From: Crocodylus rhombifer
Lineage: Eukaryota > Chordata > Crocodylia > Crocodylidae
Direction of reading: 5' to 3'
NCBI GenBank assembly: GCA_038503035.1
Contig: JAVSML010024005.1
Location: 97,065 to 161,064 of the forward strand
DNA: 64,000 nt
Both the position numbers and the translations under genes were made by a program. The notes beneath the pieces are model-generated. The model did no database searches and was not told the origin of the DNA. It was given only the letters and a program-made list of their open reading frames with translations. Each line of letters begins with the position of its first letter. Position 1 is the first letter of the stretch. Below, piece by piece: positions 1-11,712 of this stretch.

Positions 1-41
1 TCCCTTCCGACCCTAGCATCTATGAATCTATGAATCTATGA
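1..41 (+). mobile_element. CR1 LINE 3' tail (body lies outside the window)
   Basis: The window opens with the conserved CR1 3' end (tcccttccgaccctag) followed by tandem ATCTATGA-type octamers. The same ending closes the CR1 copies at 33631, 47909, 50853 and 58178. Only the terminal few dozen bases are inside the window. Confidence 0.8.
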
Positions 42-479
42 AATGAGTTTAGAATTCCATAGGCATATTTAGAAAAATAAGGTATCAGTCTTAAATTCCT
101 CCTCATCCCAGTATGCATTTAGTTGGAGAAGCTTGTGAAGCAAAACAACAATGTAAAAAAATCTTAAAAGTACAAAAGATTTAATAAATAAAGCTTCATA
201 TTTTATTTATGCCCCCTCTCACCATGTAAACACACACAGAAGCAATATTTTTTTTTCTGCAGCTCCCCGGCCCTTGTAAATCCCATAATTAAATCCAGTC
301 TTCAACTCTGACCCAAAGAAAGATGACTTTTTAGAACAAAACTCTGCAATATTTTTCTTATATCTGTTTCTAATTACATTAAGCAGTCTAAAGACTAAGC
401 ATTTTATGGTGAAAAACAATGGCTGGAGCAGCCTTGTTCTAAGACACCCACAACAAGACATTCCACCAGTCACGTCAGT
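42..479. other. Sequence downstream of the GLIS3 transcript
   Basis: AT-rich sequence without a convincing reading frame. On the minus strand it lies just past the proposed polyadenylation signal. The part at about 430-465 is GT-rich when read on the minus strand, as expected for a downstream cleavage element. Confidence 0.4.
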
Positions 480-497
480 GTGTTATAAATTTCCAGT

Positions 498-503
498 TTT
501 ATT
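498..503 (-). promoter_or_regulatory. Candidate GLIS3 polyadenylation signal AATAAA
   Basis: The minus strand reads AAAATAAAACTGG here. About 35-70 bases further on comes a GT-rich run (GGTGGAATGTCTTGTTGTGG). Signal plus downstream GT element is the usual arrangement of a vertebrate cleavage site. RNA evidence is lacking. Confidence 0.5.
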
Positions 504-1959
504 TTGTACCATATGCACAAACCCTTCATTTTACCTTTTACATAAAAAGGACTTCAAGAAGCAAGACAAAAATAACTTACGATTATACGAAACATAACTG
601 TAACAAATCACAACACTATACATATTAATAGAAAAAAGTGTAACTAATTCTTCAAAAGATTTATGACTTACAATATGCAACAGATGTGACACTGTAGTAA
701 AATCATCCAGATATACAGTATGGTATATGGAGTTCAAATCTATATATGTGAACATGTATAAATATGTACAAGTGTCTTAAGGTTGATGGAAAACATATTT
801 CCACTCCCTCTCCCCACCAAAGTGCTTTGTGTAAAAATATTACACAAGATACTCTGCTTTCTGTATAAAATAGAGATTTTTCTTAATAAAAACACACCCC
901 GTTAATTTTTAAATGTGGGTTTTTGCTTTATCTGTTCCTAGAAAAAATAATAAAACAGACAACTTCACACAAACAACAAAAAGTGCTGTTTAAAAATGTT
1001 GCTATAAAAATTGTATGGTCAAAACTGGGAATAAACACAATTAGATGATTTTTTTACAAAGTCATTCACAACTCTTTAAGGAAATCACAAAGTACAATAT
1101 CATATGACAAGTGGCATTAACATTGCAACACTTCAGCAACTGGTATTAGTAAACTATAATGTCTTTCTTTTTGATATAAAATGCTGTTTGAAGCTACATT
1201 TTTCAACTCCAGTGTAGACCCTTTTCTACTGTAGATATAAATATACCATTTGAGTCCAAGAAACAGAATGATATAAAAAGAATTATTGTAAATTACTTAA
1301 TTATAATATTGTCTAATGTACATTTTCTAAAATAGAACCATCTTTTAGATACAAATCCCTTTAGAAAGTTAACATTATCCAGCAATCTAAAACAAAATGT
1401 ATCAATGAGGCACATGTATTTGCATGAAACTCTGGCATTAAACTTTGTATGTTTCCATAAGCACCATTTTTCTTCTGTAACATGACAAACAATTCCCTAT
1501 TTAAATATTCAAGAAAACAATCATCTAGAAGGGTTCTTTTGCCTATAACTCTCTGACTGAACCAACTTGTTCTCTTGAAGTCTGTCTGTACTTGTATGGG
1601 AATAATGAAATAATCATGAGGGATCACTCTTTAATATATAAGTAAACAAGGCATATCTTTCTATAAGCCGGTAGGTAGCCCATCCCCATGTATTTCTGGT
1701 GACAGTATTGTGTTTTACTTTATGATCAAGGCACTTTAAAAACTAGTAAATCATGTGATTGACTTCTAAGACTATTTTTTTTCAAACTTAACTGATAAAA
1801 AGGAAAACTGTCGATGTCCACTTTTCGTTTGGTCTTCTTCTATTGTTTCTGTTGTGCTTTGCCATTATAAGGCCACCTTGCTGCACAGTTGGTGCATTCA
1901 CAGACTAGAAAATAGTATCTCAATAGCTTCAAAGGTCAGAGAGGTCTAAATCGGAACTC

Positions 1960-2290
1960 TGCAGTTATCTCCACTTGTGACACACTGTATGGCCAGATAC
2001 AGACATTACACTTGTACTGATGTAAGTGATCAGAAACCAGTCTATACCTGTAACAGAACAGAAGTACAGTACATATAGACTGGCTTAAAAATGGCAGAAC
2101 CCAGTCTAAGATTTGCACCCCACACCAAATGGTGAATGTGTGTTCTGTTCGCTACTGATCTAAACTAAGTTGCTTACAAAAAACCACGCAACTTAGATAG
2201 ATTTTGCCTCAGGCTTTTTGAATATCTGTACCAAGCCTAAGTGACCAACACACTTTGGTGGGGTCTTGGTTAGAAGGTAAACTTAGCTAA
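1960..2290. repeat. Dispersed repeat shared with 55040-55255
   Basis: The part at about 2050-2112 (TGTAACAGAACAGAAG, then a two-half palindrome around AAAATGGC) reappears at about 55116-55180 with the same spacing, so both are copies of one dispersed family. A separate stem-loop follows at about 2164-2200: CTAAACTAAGTTGC pairs with GCAACTTAGATAG. The ends of the element are not clear. It lies inside the inferred GLIS3 3' UTR. Confidence 0.5.
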
Positions 2291-2390
2291 TTTGACAACA
2301 TACATACCCAAGGAGCTATTTCTCTCTGTACTAGTGTCAACTTGGCATGCCAGAGATGGGGTAGCCACAAGGGGCCCAATTCTTATGACT

Positions 2391-2860
2391 GGCAGTGGCT
2401 GCACGCATGCCTCTGGGTGGATGGCAGTGGAGGGGCAGAGGTTATGCTGCCCCAGCTCCTTTCCCTCCACGTGCTGCGAGCTGCATGTGCACCCGCTGCT
2501 GCCAAGAAGCTGGTGCAGGGGCTTCAAAGCCCAGCACAGCTGTTTGCAGCCTCCCAGCTGCCTTCAATAGCCAGCCCAGGCTCTGAGCAGTTGTACTAGG
2601 TGGCTGGCAGGCTACAAACAGCTATGCCGGGCTCTGGAGCCCCAGCACTGGCTCCGTGGTGGCAGCAGCTGTACATGTACTTCTGGGTGGATAGCAGGGG
2701 AGGAGCCAGGGTTGCGCTGCCCCAGGCCCCTTCCTGGCTATGTGTCCAGAGATGCACACACAGCTGCCATAGTCATGGAACTGGTGCCAGGGCTATGGAG
2801 CCCCATGCAGCTGTTTGCAGCTGCCCAGCTGCAGTTGGCCAGGGCTCTGAGCAGCTGCTG
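2391..2860. repeat. GC-rich block of direct and inverted repeats
   Basis: Two copies of a unit begin with similar GCAG(T/C)(G/A)GCTG sequence and share CTGGGTGGATRGCAG at about 2412 and 2682, so the direct period is about 270 bases. Between them, CAGCTGTTTGCAGCC (about 2540) pairs with GGCTACAAACAGCT (about 2610), giving a palindrome centred near 2580. The block is far more GC-rich than its surroundings. Reading frames across it on both strands are compositional. It is probably the body of a non-autonomous DNA element, but I could not fix its termini. Confidence 0.5.
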
Positions 2861-3203
2861 GCAGAAGCTGCCCAGAGTCTGGGTTGGTTGTGGCACACTG
2901 AGGAAAATGGCCCTGCCTCCCATGTTCTGCCACGTGTGCTGGGGATTGCTGACCTCTGCCTTAAGCAAAAGACCAAGTGAGTTATGTTTGCTCCATGGCC
3001 ATAGGATGAAGCTTTAATATAGGATACAATTAAATCTCTAGCAAGGTCTTTGGAGGTTAACTCAAGGTTAACTCTTTGGGCCAAATGTAAATGATATATA
3101 TGTTTGTGTCATCAACTGCCTTGCATTGCAGCTTGGTAGAAAAGCTTCAGGTGAACCTGTACTATTCTTTGCCATTGCAAACAGTACATCATAATAGCTA
3201 AGC

Positions 3204-3503
3204 CAGTGGTTATCAACCCCTTAAGACTCAAGGCACCCCTTGCTAGATTCAAGGCACACCTCAGAAAGTGCCATATCTTAGCTTTTACTTGTTTTTTGAC
3301 TACAAGAAAATTAAACAACAATTCTTCTATTGAAAGATTATAATAGGTCCAAATGTTTTGGACACTATGGATTCCTACTTGAAATGTCTGAGTTTATCTT
3401 ATGAATCATGTGTAGGTGTATGTATACCTAACAAAGCCAATATTGTGCACCACCCCACAACACCTTTAGAAGGATCTTGGGACACCCTGATTAAGAATCA
3501 CTG
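3204..3503. mobile_element. hAT-type non-autonomous element (Charlie-like ends)
   Basis: The left end CAGTGGTTATCAACC is matched by the reverse complement of the right end, CAGTGATTCTTAATC (11 of 15). The 8-base flanks agctaagc and atttaggc agree at only 5 of 8, consistent with an old insertion. No transposase is encoded in its 300 bases. It lies in the inferred GLIS3 3' UTR. Confidence 0.6.
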
Positions 3504-5361
3504 ATTTAGGCAAAATAACACAAGTAAAGACAGAGGGCCGAGTTCATCCCTAGTATTGAAAAAGCGGATGAGAATGGATGGATTTAAAACAGAATTTCTA
3601 GAATTAAGCTGATCCATACTGCTATGAAATTAAGTGTTCTAAATGTATACTTTGCATTTATAAAATAGATTAAACTTTTTTATTTGAGTGTGTGTATTCA
3701 GATGTGTTTTGTCAGTATTGAGAAACCCCTAATCCCAAATTCATCCCTGGTACAACTACAGCAAAGTCAGTACTGTGAAATCCAAGATTAATTTGGCCCA
3801 CACTTTACTTGATAGATCACAAAAACATCTCATGTAAAGTAGCTTTTTAAGTGACTTCTGAAATCCAGTCGTGTAGACTAAGGATTCATTTGGAATTCCT
3901 ATGGCCTAGCATGAGAATAAGCTCTGACAACTTGCAGCATGCAAACTTGCTGGACTACAATAATTTCTTTGGATCTTAGTTCTTCATATTGTCTCAGGCC
4001 ATAATCTAAAGCCATCACAATATTAACAAACATTAACATGCATTAAGAAATTCCAAAAGATTTTGTACACAACATGGATGTAAAACTAAAAATACAGTTT
4101 TAAAATAAGTAATCAGCAAAGATGCTTCTGAATTACATGGGAGCACAACAATGACAAAACTCATATATCTACACAAAACTTCATTTTTCCCTAGGCACAT
4201 GTGGCTTTAAGGGTGGCTGAACTGATTTGGTCATAGCTTAGGCTGAAACTTTGCAGGTCAAAGTTTCAGCATGGAGTTTAAAAGAAAAAATATAACAGCC
4301 AAGTTGTGGACCTCTAAACACCAACAAACCCTTAACTGGAGAAGTTCCTAATGGAAAAACCCTGTAGAATGGTATAGGGATAAAGCCAAAGAGGATCAAT
4401 ACAGATTTGAAAGGCTTCTATACAAACTTATTATAAAACCCTACAAAATTTAATGGGAAATGCTTGTTTGCTACAGGTTATTTTTAACCTTCCTACAGGG
4501 TCTAGAACAGGGATATAATTGTCTATTAAATTCAACAGTGTGGTTAAAAATTATACAGAAAGATTATTATTTATTAAATTCCCCTCAGCAGTGCTAAGAT
4601 ACAAAGGAAGTCCTTGTACCATTTAAGGTAGTGCAGTTACACTCTTCTTATTCATTGTATAAAATATTAAAACAGAAGAAGCAGTGAAAAAAATAGTAAC
4701 AGCCATTCTGAAAGACTGAAAAGCCAGAGGAATGGGAAGAAAAGAACAAACCAAGGGTTGCAGGAAATCCATTATCTGTGGTCTTTTGCTTCACAAAGAA
4801 ACCGCAACAATGCATCCAACGGGTGATTCCATGATGTGTCTTAAATTGTTCTCCCTTTTTTGTATTTTTGTGTGTGTTTAGGTTTGGAAGCACCACATAC
4901 AAATAGCTTGTGCAAAAAATGTGCCTTTAAAATGTCTGTAGTGTTCTCTGGTTTTAGTCTTTAAAAAAGGATTTTCCAAAACCACATTTTTAAATGATGC
5001 CACCAGCGCTGCTTGAAAGGATTACAGCAGCAGCAGTTCTCTTATAGTCAGTCTTTGATTTCCCTTTAAGAAAACAGCAGTGCTGCCATGCAGCAGAACA
5101 AAAGAAAAGAAATTATTGCTAAAGTTTTGGCAAAGTTCTCTCTCTCTCTCTTTTTAAAACCATGTTCTCCTTCAACCAGTTACTTCTGTAAGGCTGACTG
5201 ACTGGCAACGGCATTTTCTGCTGTCCAATAGGAATGAATATGCACAGATACATGTGCATACATGTAGCAGTCTTATATATGAACAATAATATAACACTCG
5301 TCCTGAACATCAGACAGGAAAGAAGATATGCAAGAGTATTATGATGTGCCTTAGACTATTT

Positions 5362-5498
5362 TTAGCCTTCAGTATAGACAGAGGAAAGCTGACTAGGACA
5401 ACGATCCACTGCATTTATTTGAAGGAAACTGGTGTCCTCAGATCCACTGCGGAACGAATCACCAAAGATACCTGTGGGTGCTGATGGAAGATCATAAA
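5362..5498 (-). CDS. GLIS3: GLIS3, last coding exon (C-terminus and stop)
   Basis: On the minus strand a pyrimidine-rich acceptor (TTTTTTTCTAG) opens at 5498. The exon supplies two bases of a split Val codon, then 44 codons and TAA at 5362-5364. Landmarks are YDLPSAPTGIFGDSFRSG, EDTSFLQINAVDRCP and the extreme C-terminus QLSSVYTEG, which I recognise as the GLIS3 C-terminus. Phase matches exon 6256-6438 exactly (ATT ACA G + TT TAT). GLIS3 is a nuclear Kruppel-like five-zinc-finger factor needed for pancreatic beta-cell and thyroid development. This part belongs to its C-terminal transactivation region and holds no DNA-binding residues. It looks intact: no stop or frameshift. Confidence 0.93.
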
Positions 5499-6255
5499 CT
5501 AGAAAAAAATATAGAAATCATTAATTAGCACTGAACAATGTTCAGGTGATGTCTGTAGTAGTTACACAGAAGTACAGTAATTCATACCTCTTTAAAAATC
5601 CATGCTATGAGCTCCTGAATTGCTTAGTATGGGAGAGAAAACTTTGCTCCACTGAATCCAATGGTAAAATTCCAAATATGCTGAACAGGGCTAGCATTTC
5701 ACCCAGTAATACACATATGAACACACCCAGAGACACACATGTACTCTGTGTGGTGCACGTGTGTGTGTGTGAATGTGGGTATGGACCAATTGTGTGTGCA
5801 CCAGGTCAATTTTTGTTATGTAAATCTAGTCCACTAAAATTCATGACTCAAAATTGTTTTTTTGATTGGTCAAAACTTCATAAGGCCAAAAAATAGGTTG
5901 AGTCACCCTGGCTAGCTGCTACAATGCTTCTAGCAGACCACAGAAGTAGAAAGACCATACAAGGCTTAGGGGAGAGTATTACAAAGTAAATACATGTGAT
6001 AGTATATGTCTCACCCAAACAGGAATTTAGAGAGTCATACAGCCAACACTATCGGTACACATGCCAGCTGTCAAACAGTCATGCCTGAACCACATCCCTA
6101 AAGCCAAACACCCCAAGAAGTACTGATACATATCTGAGTTTTGGGGAATCAAGCATCATCCTGAGTTGGAACAGCTAACAAAGCAAGAAGTCTTGGTAAC
6201 ATTTATGACTGAAATGTAGATGCCTTGATATTTTTAGTTCATAATAGTCACTTAC

Positions 6256-6438
6256 CTGTAATACCAGAATGAGCTGAAAAGGCTCTGTGGAAAACATCAA
6301 GCCCCGCTTGGCCCACTGAGGAGGGAACTAGGCAGTCATCAAAAGTAGGGATTGTATTACAAGAGACACCATGTTGCATGTTCCTCTGAGTCTCAGTGTA
6401 ATGTGGGGGGCAGAAAGTCTGAAGTTGCCCATAAAAAC
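6256..6438 (-). CDS. GLIS3: GLIS3, penultimate coding exon
   Basis: The exon is bounded on the minus strand by acceptor TTTGTATTAG and donor GTAAGT. It is 183 bases, with 60 whole codons plus split Gly and Val codons. Landmarks are GFYGQLQTFCPPHYTETQ near the start, TFDDCLVPSSVGQ in the middle and LDVFHRAFSAHSGIT at the end. These match the conserved GLIS3 C-terminal region. Residues 11-14 (PPHY) fit the PPxY class bound by WW domains; GLIS3 is known to be bound by the WW-domain ligase ITCH, but whether this motif is the one used is my inference. The intron to the last exon is only 757 bases (5499-6255), whereas the upstream intron is about 31 kb. Confidence 0.93.
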
Positions 6439-6641
6439 CTAATACAAAGAGAGGAAAGAAGCCATTAAGATATCTGGATATTTTGTTTAGATGGCATAGG
6501 CAGAGATTCATAGTATACTGGCAATGAGAAACACAATAATTAAAATCCTGGTTACACTGACTGAAACTGAATCCATTGCTTTTTCTTCTTTTGGTCCTGT
6601 TTCATTACATAGCTTTAAATACGAGAATGCTTCCTTTGGAG

Positions 6642-7517
6642 CAGAGGTGTCAAAGATCTGGCCTGTGGGCTGTATCTGGCTCAGAGACATGTCATCTGGC
6701 CTCCAGTGCTGCTCATGACTCTCAGAGTGACCCACAGGCAACAGGCAGGCCTCACCCAGCACCCACTACAACTTCCTAAAGCAGAAGCGTGGCTACTGTG
6801 TGCAGCACATGGCAGCCACTCCGCACTGCAGACTGCAAGCTGGAGCAGGCACTGCAGGAAAGGAAAGTGGAAGTGGGCGAGAGTGTGGGGCCATGTGACG
6901 GCACCTGTGAGGAGCTCTGCCCCATGGACAGGACCTGGCTGCCTTGGGTTTTCTGCAAAAGAGACCTGAAAAGTGGAGTGGGTGAGGTGCCACACCACCA
7001 GGACAAGTGCTGGGCTGAAATCCACTCAGGGTGCTGTGCCACAAGTCTGAGGTGCAGGGCAGCTGTGGGGAAGGGTGATGCTGTGCATTGGCAACTGCCT
7101 GTGTCCAGGTTCCTGCTCCCCACATTGCATGATGGGCTGGATCCATAACCCAGCACAACCCTGCATGGCACCACATCTCTGGTGTGGCATGAGGCAGATA
7201 AGACCTCTGCCCAGCCTACAAGTCTTGCTGGGGCCCCAAGGCAGGAGGGGGATAGGGTGAGCAGCCATGTGAACATGCTGGCTTTTTTTGCCTCTAGTAC
7301 ATGTGGAGGAAATGATTGAGGGCTTGGCCAATCCTGCCCAGGTTACAGTACAGCCCTAGAATGACCATAGCAGGACCATGCTGCAAGTGGCGCCCACTCC
7401 AGTCACTGCAGGACATCTGTGGGGGCAGTCTGGTGGACCAATCCAGTCCAGTCTGGCCCAGAGACCAGCCCCTCACCACTCATCTAACTGTGGGGCTGGA
7501 TGAGTTTGACACCCTTG
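6642..7517. mobile_element. hAT-type non-autonomous element with perfect 8-bp duplication
   Basis: The left end CAGAGGTGTCAAAG and the reverse complement of the right end, CAAGGGTGTCAAAC, form short terminal inverted repeats. The element is flanked by identical 8-base copies of ctttggag (6634-6641 and 7518-7525). That is the hAT target-duplication length. The 876-base interior is GC-rich, has no transposase, and gives overlapping chance frames on both strands. It sits in the GLIS3 intron just upstream of exon 6256-6438. Confidence 0.85.
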
Positions 7518-7525
7518 CTTTGGAG

Positions 7526-9660
7526 GCGTTTGGGCCCTTTGGCTCCCAACTACTTTCAATCCATCTTGCAACCCTCCAGTTTTGACACTATCTATATGCA
7601 GGCACTAGCTGACCAAAAATCATTATGGGGAGATTTTTCATCTTAATGGAAAAGTAAGACATGCTCATGAGAACTCTCTTCATTCTACAATCCTGTGCAC
7701 AGATCTGACATCCCTTCAAACTTCTTTTGGATGATTTAGAGCCACTGTCTGAAGTACTAATCTAAGATAATGAAAAATGTTCCTGAATGAGGACTCTGTT
7801 GAACCTATGCTAATTTACACCAGATGAGAATCTGTTCCACTATGTTTAAATGACCTGAAACTGCTCATCAGGGTTTATTACAAGGGAGCCTGCTTTGAAT
7901 TTTTTCTTTTATTGATTATAATGCACATACAAATATTGGTAAATGTTTTGTTCTATAAATGCATGTATAAATAATCAGGAAAAAATCATCTGTTACAGCA
8001 TGCAATAGACACACTGCAAAATAGACATTGCAGAGTATGAAATAGACCTAAGAGTAGATTTAAGGCTGGGCAGTATGCAACCAAAAGTTCTGTCCCATAC
8101 ACTTGTCCATTTGCCTTCTGTTTACAGAACTACATATTAGGTCTAGGAAGGGCAGATCCAGGGGAGTGTACATGCACCCCTTTGATTCCTGGTCCACCCA
8201 AAGTTTAAACCAACTGCCTGGCAGTGACAACAACACTTCTATTCAAGCAACAGCGAGGGAGTCACTTGCCTTCATGGCTCATTATAAGCTACCTGACCTC
8301 TTCTAACCTCTTCATTCCACCGGTATTAATGGCCCTCTTCTCTTTAACAGTCTTGATGCTCCACCAATCAAGCTGTCCTTTGTTCTGGCAATTCTACCTG
8401 TTAGGTGCTTCTGATAATGAAGCTCTTATTTTATAGCCCTACAGACTGTTTTAAACTCATTCCAATGAAGTTATATTTGTTTTTGCTTCCATCTTACACT
8501 GATTTATACAGCCCTATGTCTTGCATATTACTAAATCTACTAGTTTATTTTTAACCAAAGAAAAATGTGTGTTGCTTTATATGTGATGATGCACCTCACC
8601 ATCTGTACCTCCCTTTTAAAAATTCTGGACCTGCCCATGGTCTAGGATATAGGCTTTTGCTGAAATGTAGGCATGGGACTATGTATTTATTTCAAGTGTC
8701 AACAATATGCTGAATCACAATTTTTGAGCCAAATGTACACCAGCCAAATATAAAACCATTATTAAACCAATATTTCCAAATTGGCTTACTGCTAACAAAA
8801 GGTTCTTAGTTGCCATCGGGTCCAACACCCTCCTCTCCATTTACTCTGTCCCATAGAAAAACTAAGGAAAACAAGCAGGTAAATGCCTTGAAAGGTTCAC
8901 CCAGAAGTTAGGGATGACTACATCCTTGACCATTAAAAGACATTAAATGTGGGAGTTATATAACTTCAGAAGATGTTGTAACCAAACAGTCCATTTCTAG
9001 GGACTGGTCATCATTTCTCATGCTGACGAATATGCAGCAGTAAGTCATACCAAAAAGCCACTGTGGGAAAAATGACCCCCTGCCTCAGAAAGCAACCTAA
9101 GGAATTTCCTGTCTCAGGTTTCTTCTACAGATATTACTGTCAACAGAAAATACTGATGTGCTAGGCTGACTGCTCTAGCCACTCCAGTTAACCAATTCTC
9201 ATACGACACAGCTTTTGTAGAGTAATTTCCTTTTTACTTAATAAAGTGAAAGATCATTTTTTCCTAGACTCATGATGCACCAGAACCAGAAAAGTAAAAT
9301 CTCTTGATACATCTGCAGTAAATAAGGTTAGTACTACAGCTTTTGGACCATGAATCATAAATTCAAATAAAGAGTATGTGGAGAAAAATGGTTCATTGTA
9401 TTTTGGATGAGATGTAAAATGAAGAAAAAGTTGGCCATTTGTAGTCATTAAAAATTTGACCATATTACCTCCAAGTCCTTTTAGGAAAAGTAAAGGAAGT
9501 AGACCCATTGTACTGAACTAATTTTAGTTTGGGTATTTAGTAGAGACAGGCAATGTAAATAGTGCAAACTTCAGTGGTACTCAGCCTTAAGATTGTCCAG
9601 ATGCCATACAAACGATGCTAGTTTCAGGCACATCTAAACTTAACAATGATATACATTCTG
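7526..9660. other. GLIS3 intron, no recognised feature
   Basis: AT-rich intronic sequence. I see no exon with splice sites, no RNA gene and no clear repeat ends. The short frames here are chance. Confidence 0.5.
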
Positions 9661-9665
9661 AATGC

Positions 9666-10550
9666 TCAGGGTGCATCCACACATGCAGGCACGTATGCTT
9701 GCAGCAGCCCAAATAGGAGCAGCGCAAATTTGTGCAGGAGATTTGTGCCTCAGCACCCGTACCTGAACATGCACTTGGTCATGGGGCAAATTGTGCCATT
9801 TGGGGCAAATTGACCCTGCCCAGCTCCCCCCAGATCTTCAGCCAGGGGGAGCTAGGGGTTGGAGCCATCACCAGTGAGCAGCTAAGGGCTACGTGCCCTC
9901 AGGAGCTTCTGAGGCCCATCCAGTTGGAATTTGGGGACACTAGCCCCTTGTGCCAGATGGATTGCTGAAGCAGCCCAAACCCTCTACTCATTGCAGCAGT
10001 TTGGCAGTAGGGGTTACTGCCTGGCTGTGACCTGATGCCACCTGACAGCATCTGCTCCTTGCACCTGCGGCCCCATATCTGTGTGCCTGCCAGACCCAGA
10101 CAGGGACTGCATGGCCAGCTGGGCTGTGGTATAGGCTCAGCAGCAAAGCCTCTTGCACCTCTGGGCTAGCTGCCAATGGGCTGTGGCTGCAGTTGGCCTT
10201 CATGCGGCACTACTGTCATGTCTTCTGGTGCCCCCACTGCCGTCTGGGCAGCTATCGCTCAGAAGATGTGCTCATTGCAGTGGCCCACTTAGAACTGTTG
10301 AAGCATGTCCTGGCCCCAAAGGGCCCCAGCTGGGTCCCCAATGTTGGCCCTGAGCAGGCTCCTCTGACCAGGTCTCACCACTTGTCCCATCAGCAGGGAT
10401 CCTGGTGTTCCCTGTTTAAAAATTTCATATTCTCTAAAAAAAAAACCAACCCCAAATTCTCTAATTAAAATACACAAAATCTGTGTTCTTCCATGATTAA
10501 AATGAAAGGCCACTACATATAGAGAGATCAGTTGGACAATGTTTTATTGA
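9666..10550. repeat. Possible DNA-element remnant, GC-rich interior
   Basis: It begins with GGGTGCATCCACACATG, close to the end sequences at 44257 (GGGTGCATATACATG) and near 26253. A GC-rich interior to about 10400 follows. I could not find a matching right terminus or target duplication, so the extent is approximate. Confidence 0.3.
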
Positions 10551-10589
10551 TATATTTACAATTTTAAAACAATTTGGAAGCCAGCCCCG

Positions 10590-10850
10590 CCTGCTGGCAT
10601 GCACCTTTGGACAAGATCGGGCCAGCTCCTGTCATCGCCCAGGGCTTCTGGCACTGCAGGCAGGAGCTCCACACCATTGGGCTGGGCCGGTTCCTGACTC
10701 CAGGTGTCCTGCGTGCCATCAGGTTGGGCTGGGTCCATGGAGGCAGGAGCTGGCCTGGCCCAATGCCAAGCAGCTCCTGCCTGTGGTGCTGGGAGCCCTG
10801 GGTGACAGCAGGAGCCATCCTGGTTTTGTCTGAAGGCACACGCCAGCAGG
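10590..10850. repeat. Large imperfect palindrome (about 261 bp)
   Basis: The left arm from CCTGCTGGCATGCACCTT reads the same as the reverse complement of the right arm ending ...GCCAGCAGG at 10850. Matches continue inward through CCCAGGGCT, GCAGGCAGGAGCT and CATTGGGC to a centre near 10720. The block is very GC-rich. The 277-residue and 252-residue minus-strand frames crossing it (10556-11389) are products of this composition. It is likely the body of a fold-back DNA element whose ends I could not place. Confidence 0.65.
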
Positions 10851-11712
10851 CTGGACCAGCTCTGTGTGCCACATGGAGCCCCCCAGGTCTCAGGTGGCCC
10901 ACAGCTGGATGCTGCTGCTGCAGAGCAGTGGGTGCTGTGTGCCATAAGGGCGGGTAGGGCACCCACCCCTCCCACACAGTCCCCACACACCCATAGCCCC
11001 CCAACCTCCACACAGTCCCCCCCACCCCAAAGTCCCTGCTTACTGGGGACAGAGACTGGGTCCCAGGCAACTCCAAGCACTGGTGCCAGCCAAGCTCTGC
11101 TTCTATTTGTGTGCTGGAGCAGCCAGGGCACTTGGCAGGTATAGAGATGCTCTGGTCGGGTGCTACAGTGTCTCTTTGGAGGACAAAGCCTCTGGTTGCT
11201 TTGGGGAATGCTCGAGGAGTGCACCGCTTTTTTCCACTGTGTTTTCTTTTGATACAGGGATTTCCTGGTATCAAACTTAGAGTCTGTGCTGCAAATATGC
11301 AGCGCAGGGAACATTTTTTCATTCCTAGTGTACCTCCTGCGGCGTCTCAAACTGCTTTGAGATGCTTCAGCAGGCATGTGCTTGCTCATCTGGATGCAGC
11401 CTCAGTGCCCATCTTTGGGGTCTGCTTATGTCAAGGAGTAACAGCAGACCCTGAGTTTTCTGAAAATTAGCTGATAGATATAGAAGCAGTCTACACATTA
11501 AAAAGTAACTATAGGGGCTTGTTTGGGTAGCAAAAAATGGACAAAAGGACCTGTTGCTTGCCTTTAAATAACAAAGAAACAACAGTAAGTAGCCCCTGGT
11601 GGCATGGGGAAGAGATCTGAAGACCAGCTAAAGACAGCTGAAAGTAAAGGGAGAAATCTTCTCTAGGAAGTCATGGTCACTTATAGGGTGGGATATCTAG
11701 ACAGAGGTTAAG

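Larger units (their letters stand above)
480..5361 (-). other. GLIS3: GLIS3 3' untranslated region (inferred extent)
   Basis: This segment follows the GLIS3 stop codon (5362-5364) on the minus strand with no splice signal I would trust. It is mostly AT-rich, and no reading frame in it looks coding. The 3' limit is inferred from AATAAA at 498-503 with a GT-rich stretch beyond it; other AATAAA-like signals occur inside the region, so shorter isoforms are possible. Three repeat blocks interrupt it (about 1960-2290, 2391-2860 and 3204-3503), which would account for more than 1 kb of its ~4.9 kb. Mammalian GLIS3 is known to have a multi-kilobase 3' UTR, which fits. The exact end is not proven by sequence alone. 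Confidence 0.5.

Noticed and set aside
5130..5160. CT-rich run as a possible regulatory tract
   Set aside because: A short simple repeat in the inferred 3' UTR with nothing to support function.
10556..11389. 277-residue minus-strand frame (and the 252-residue frame overlapping it)
   Set aside because: It crosses the GC-rich palindrome at 10590-10850. The two overlapping frames are both open, which reflects composition. No domain, splice or start support.
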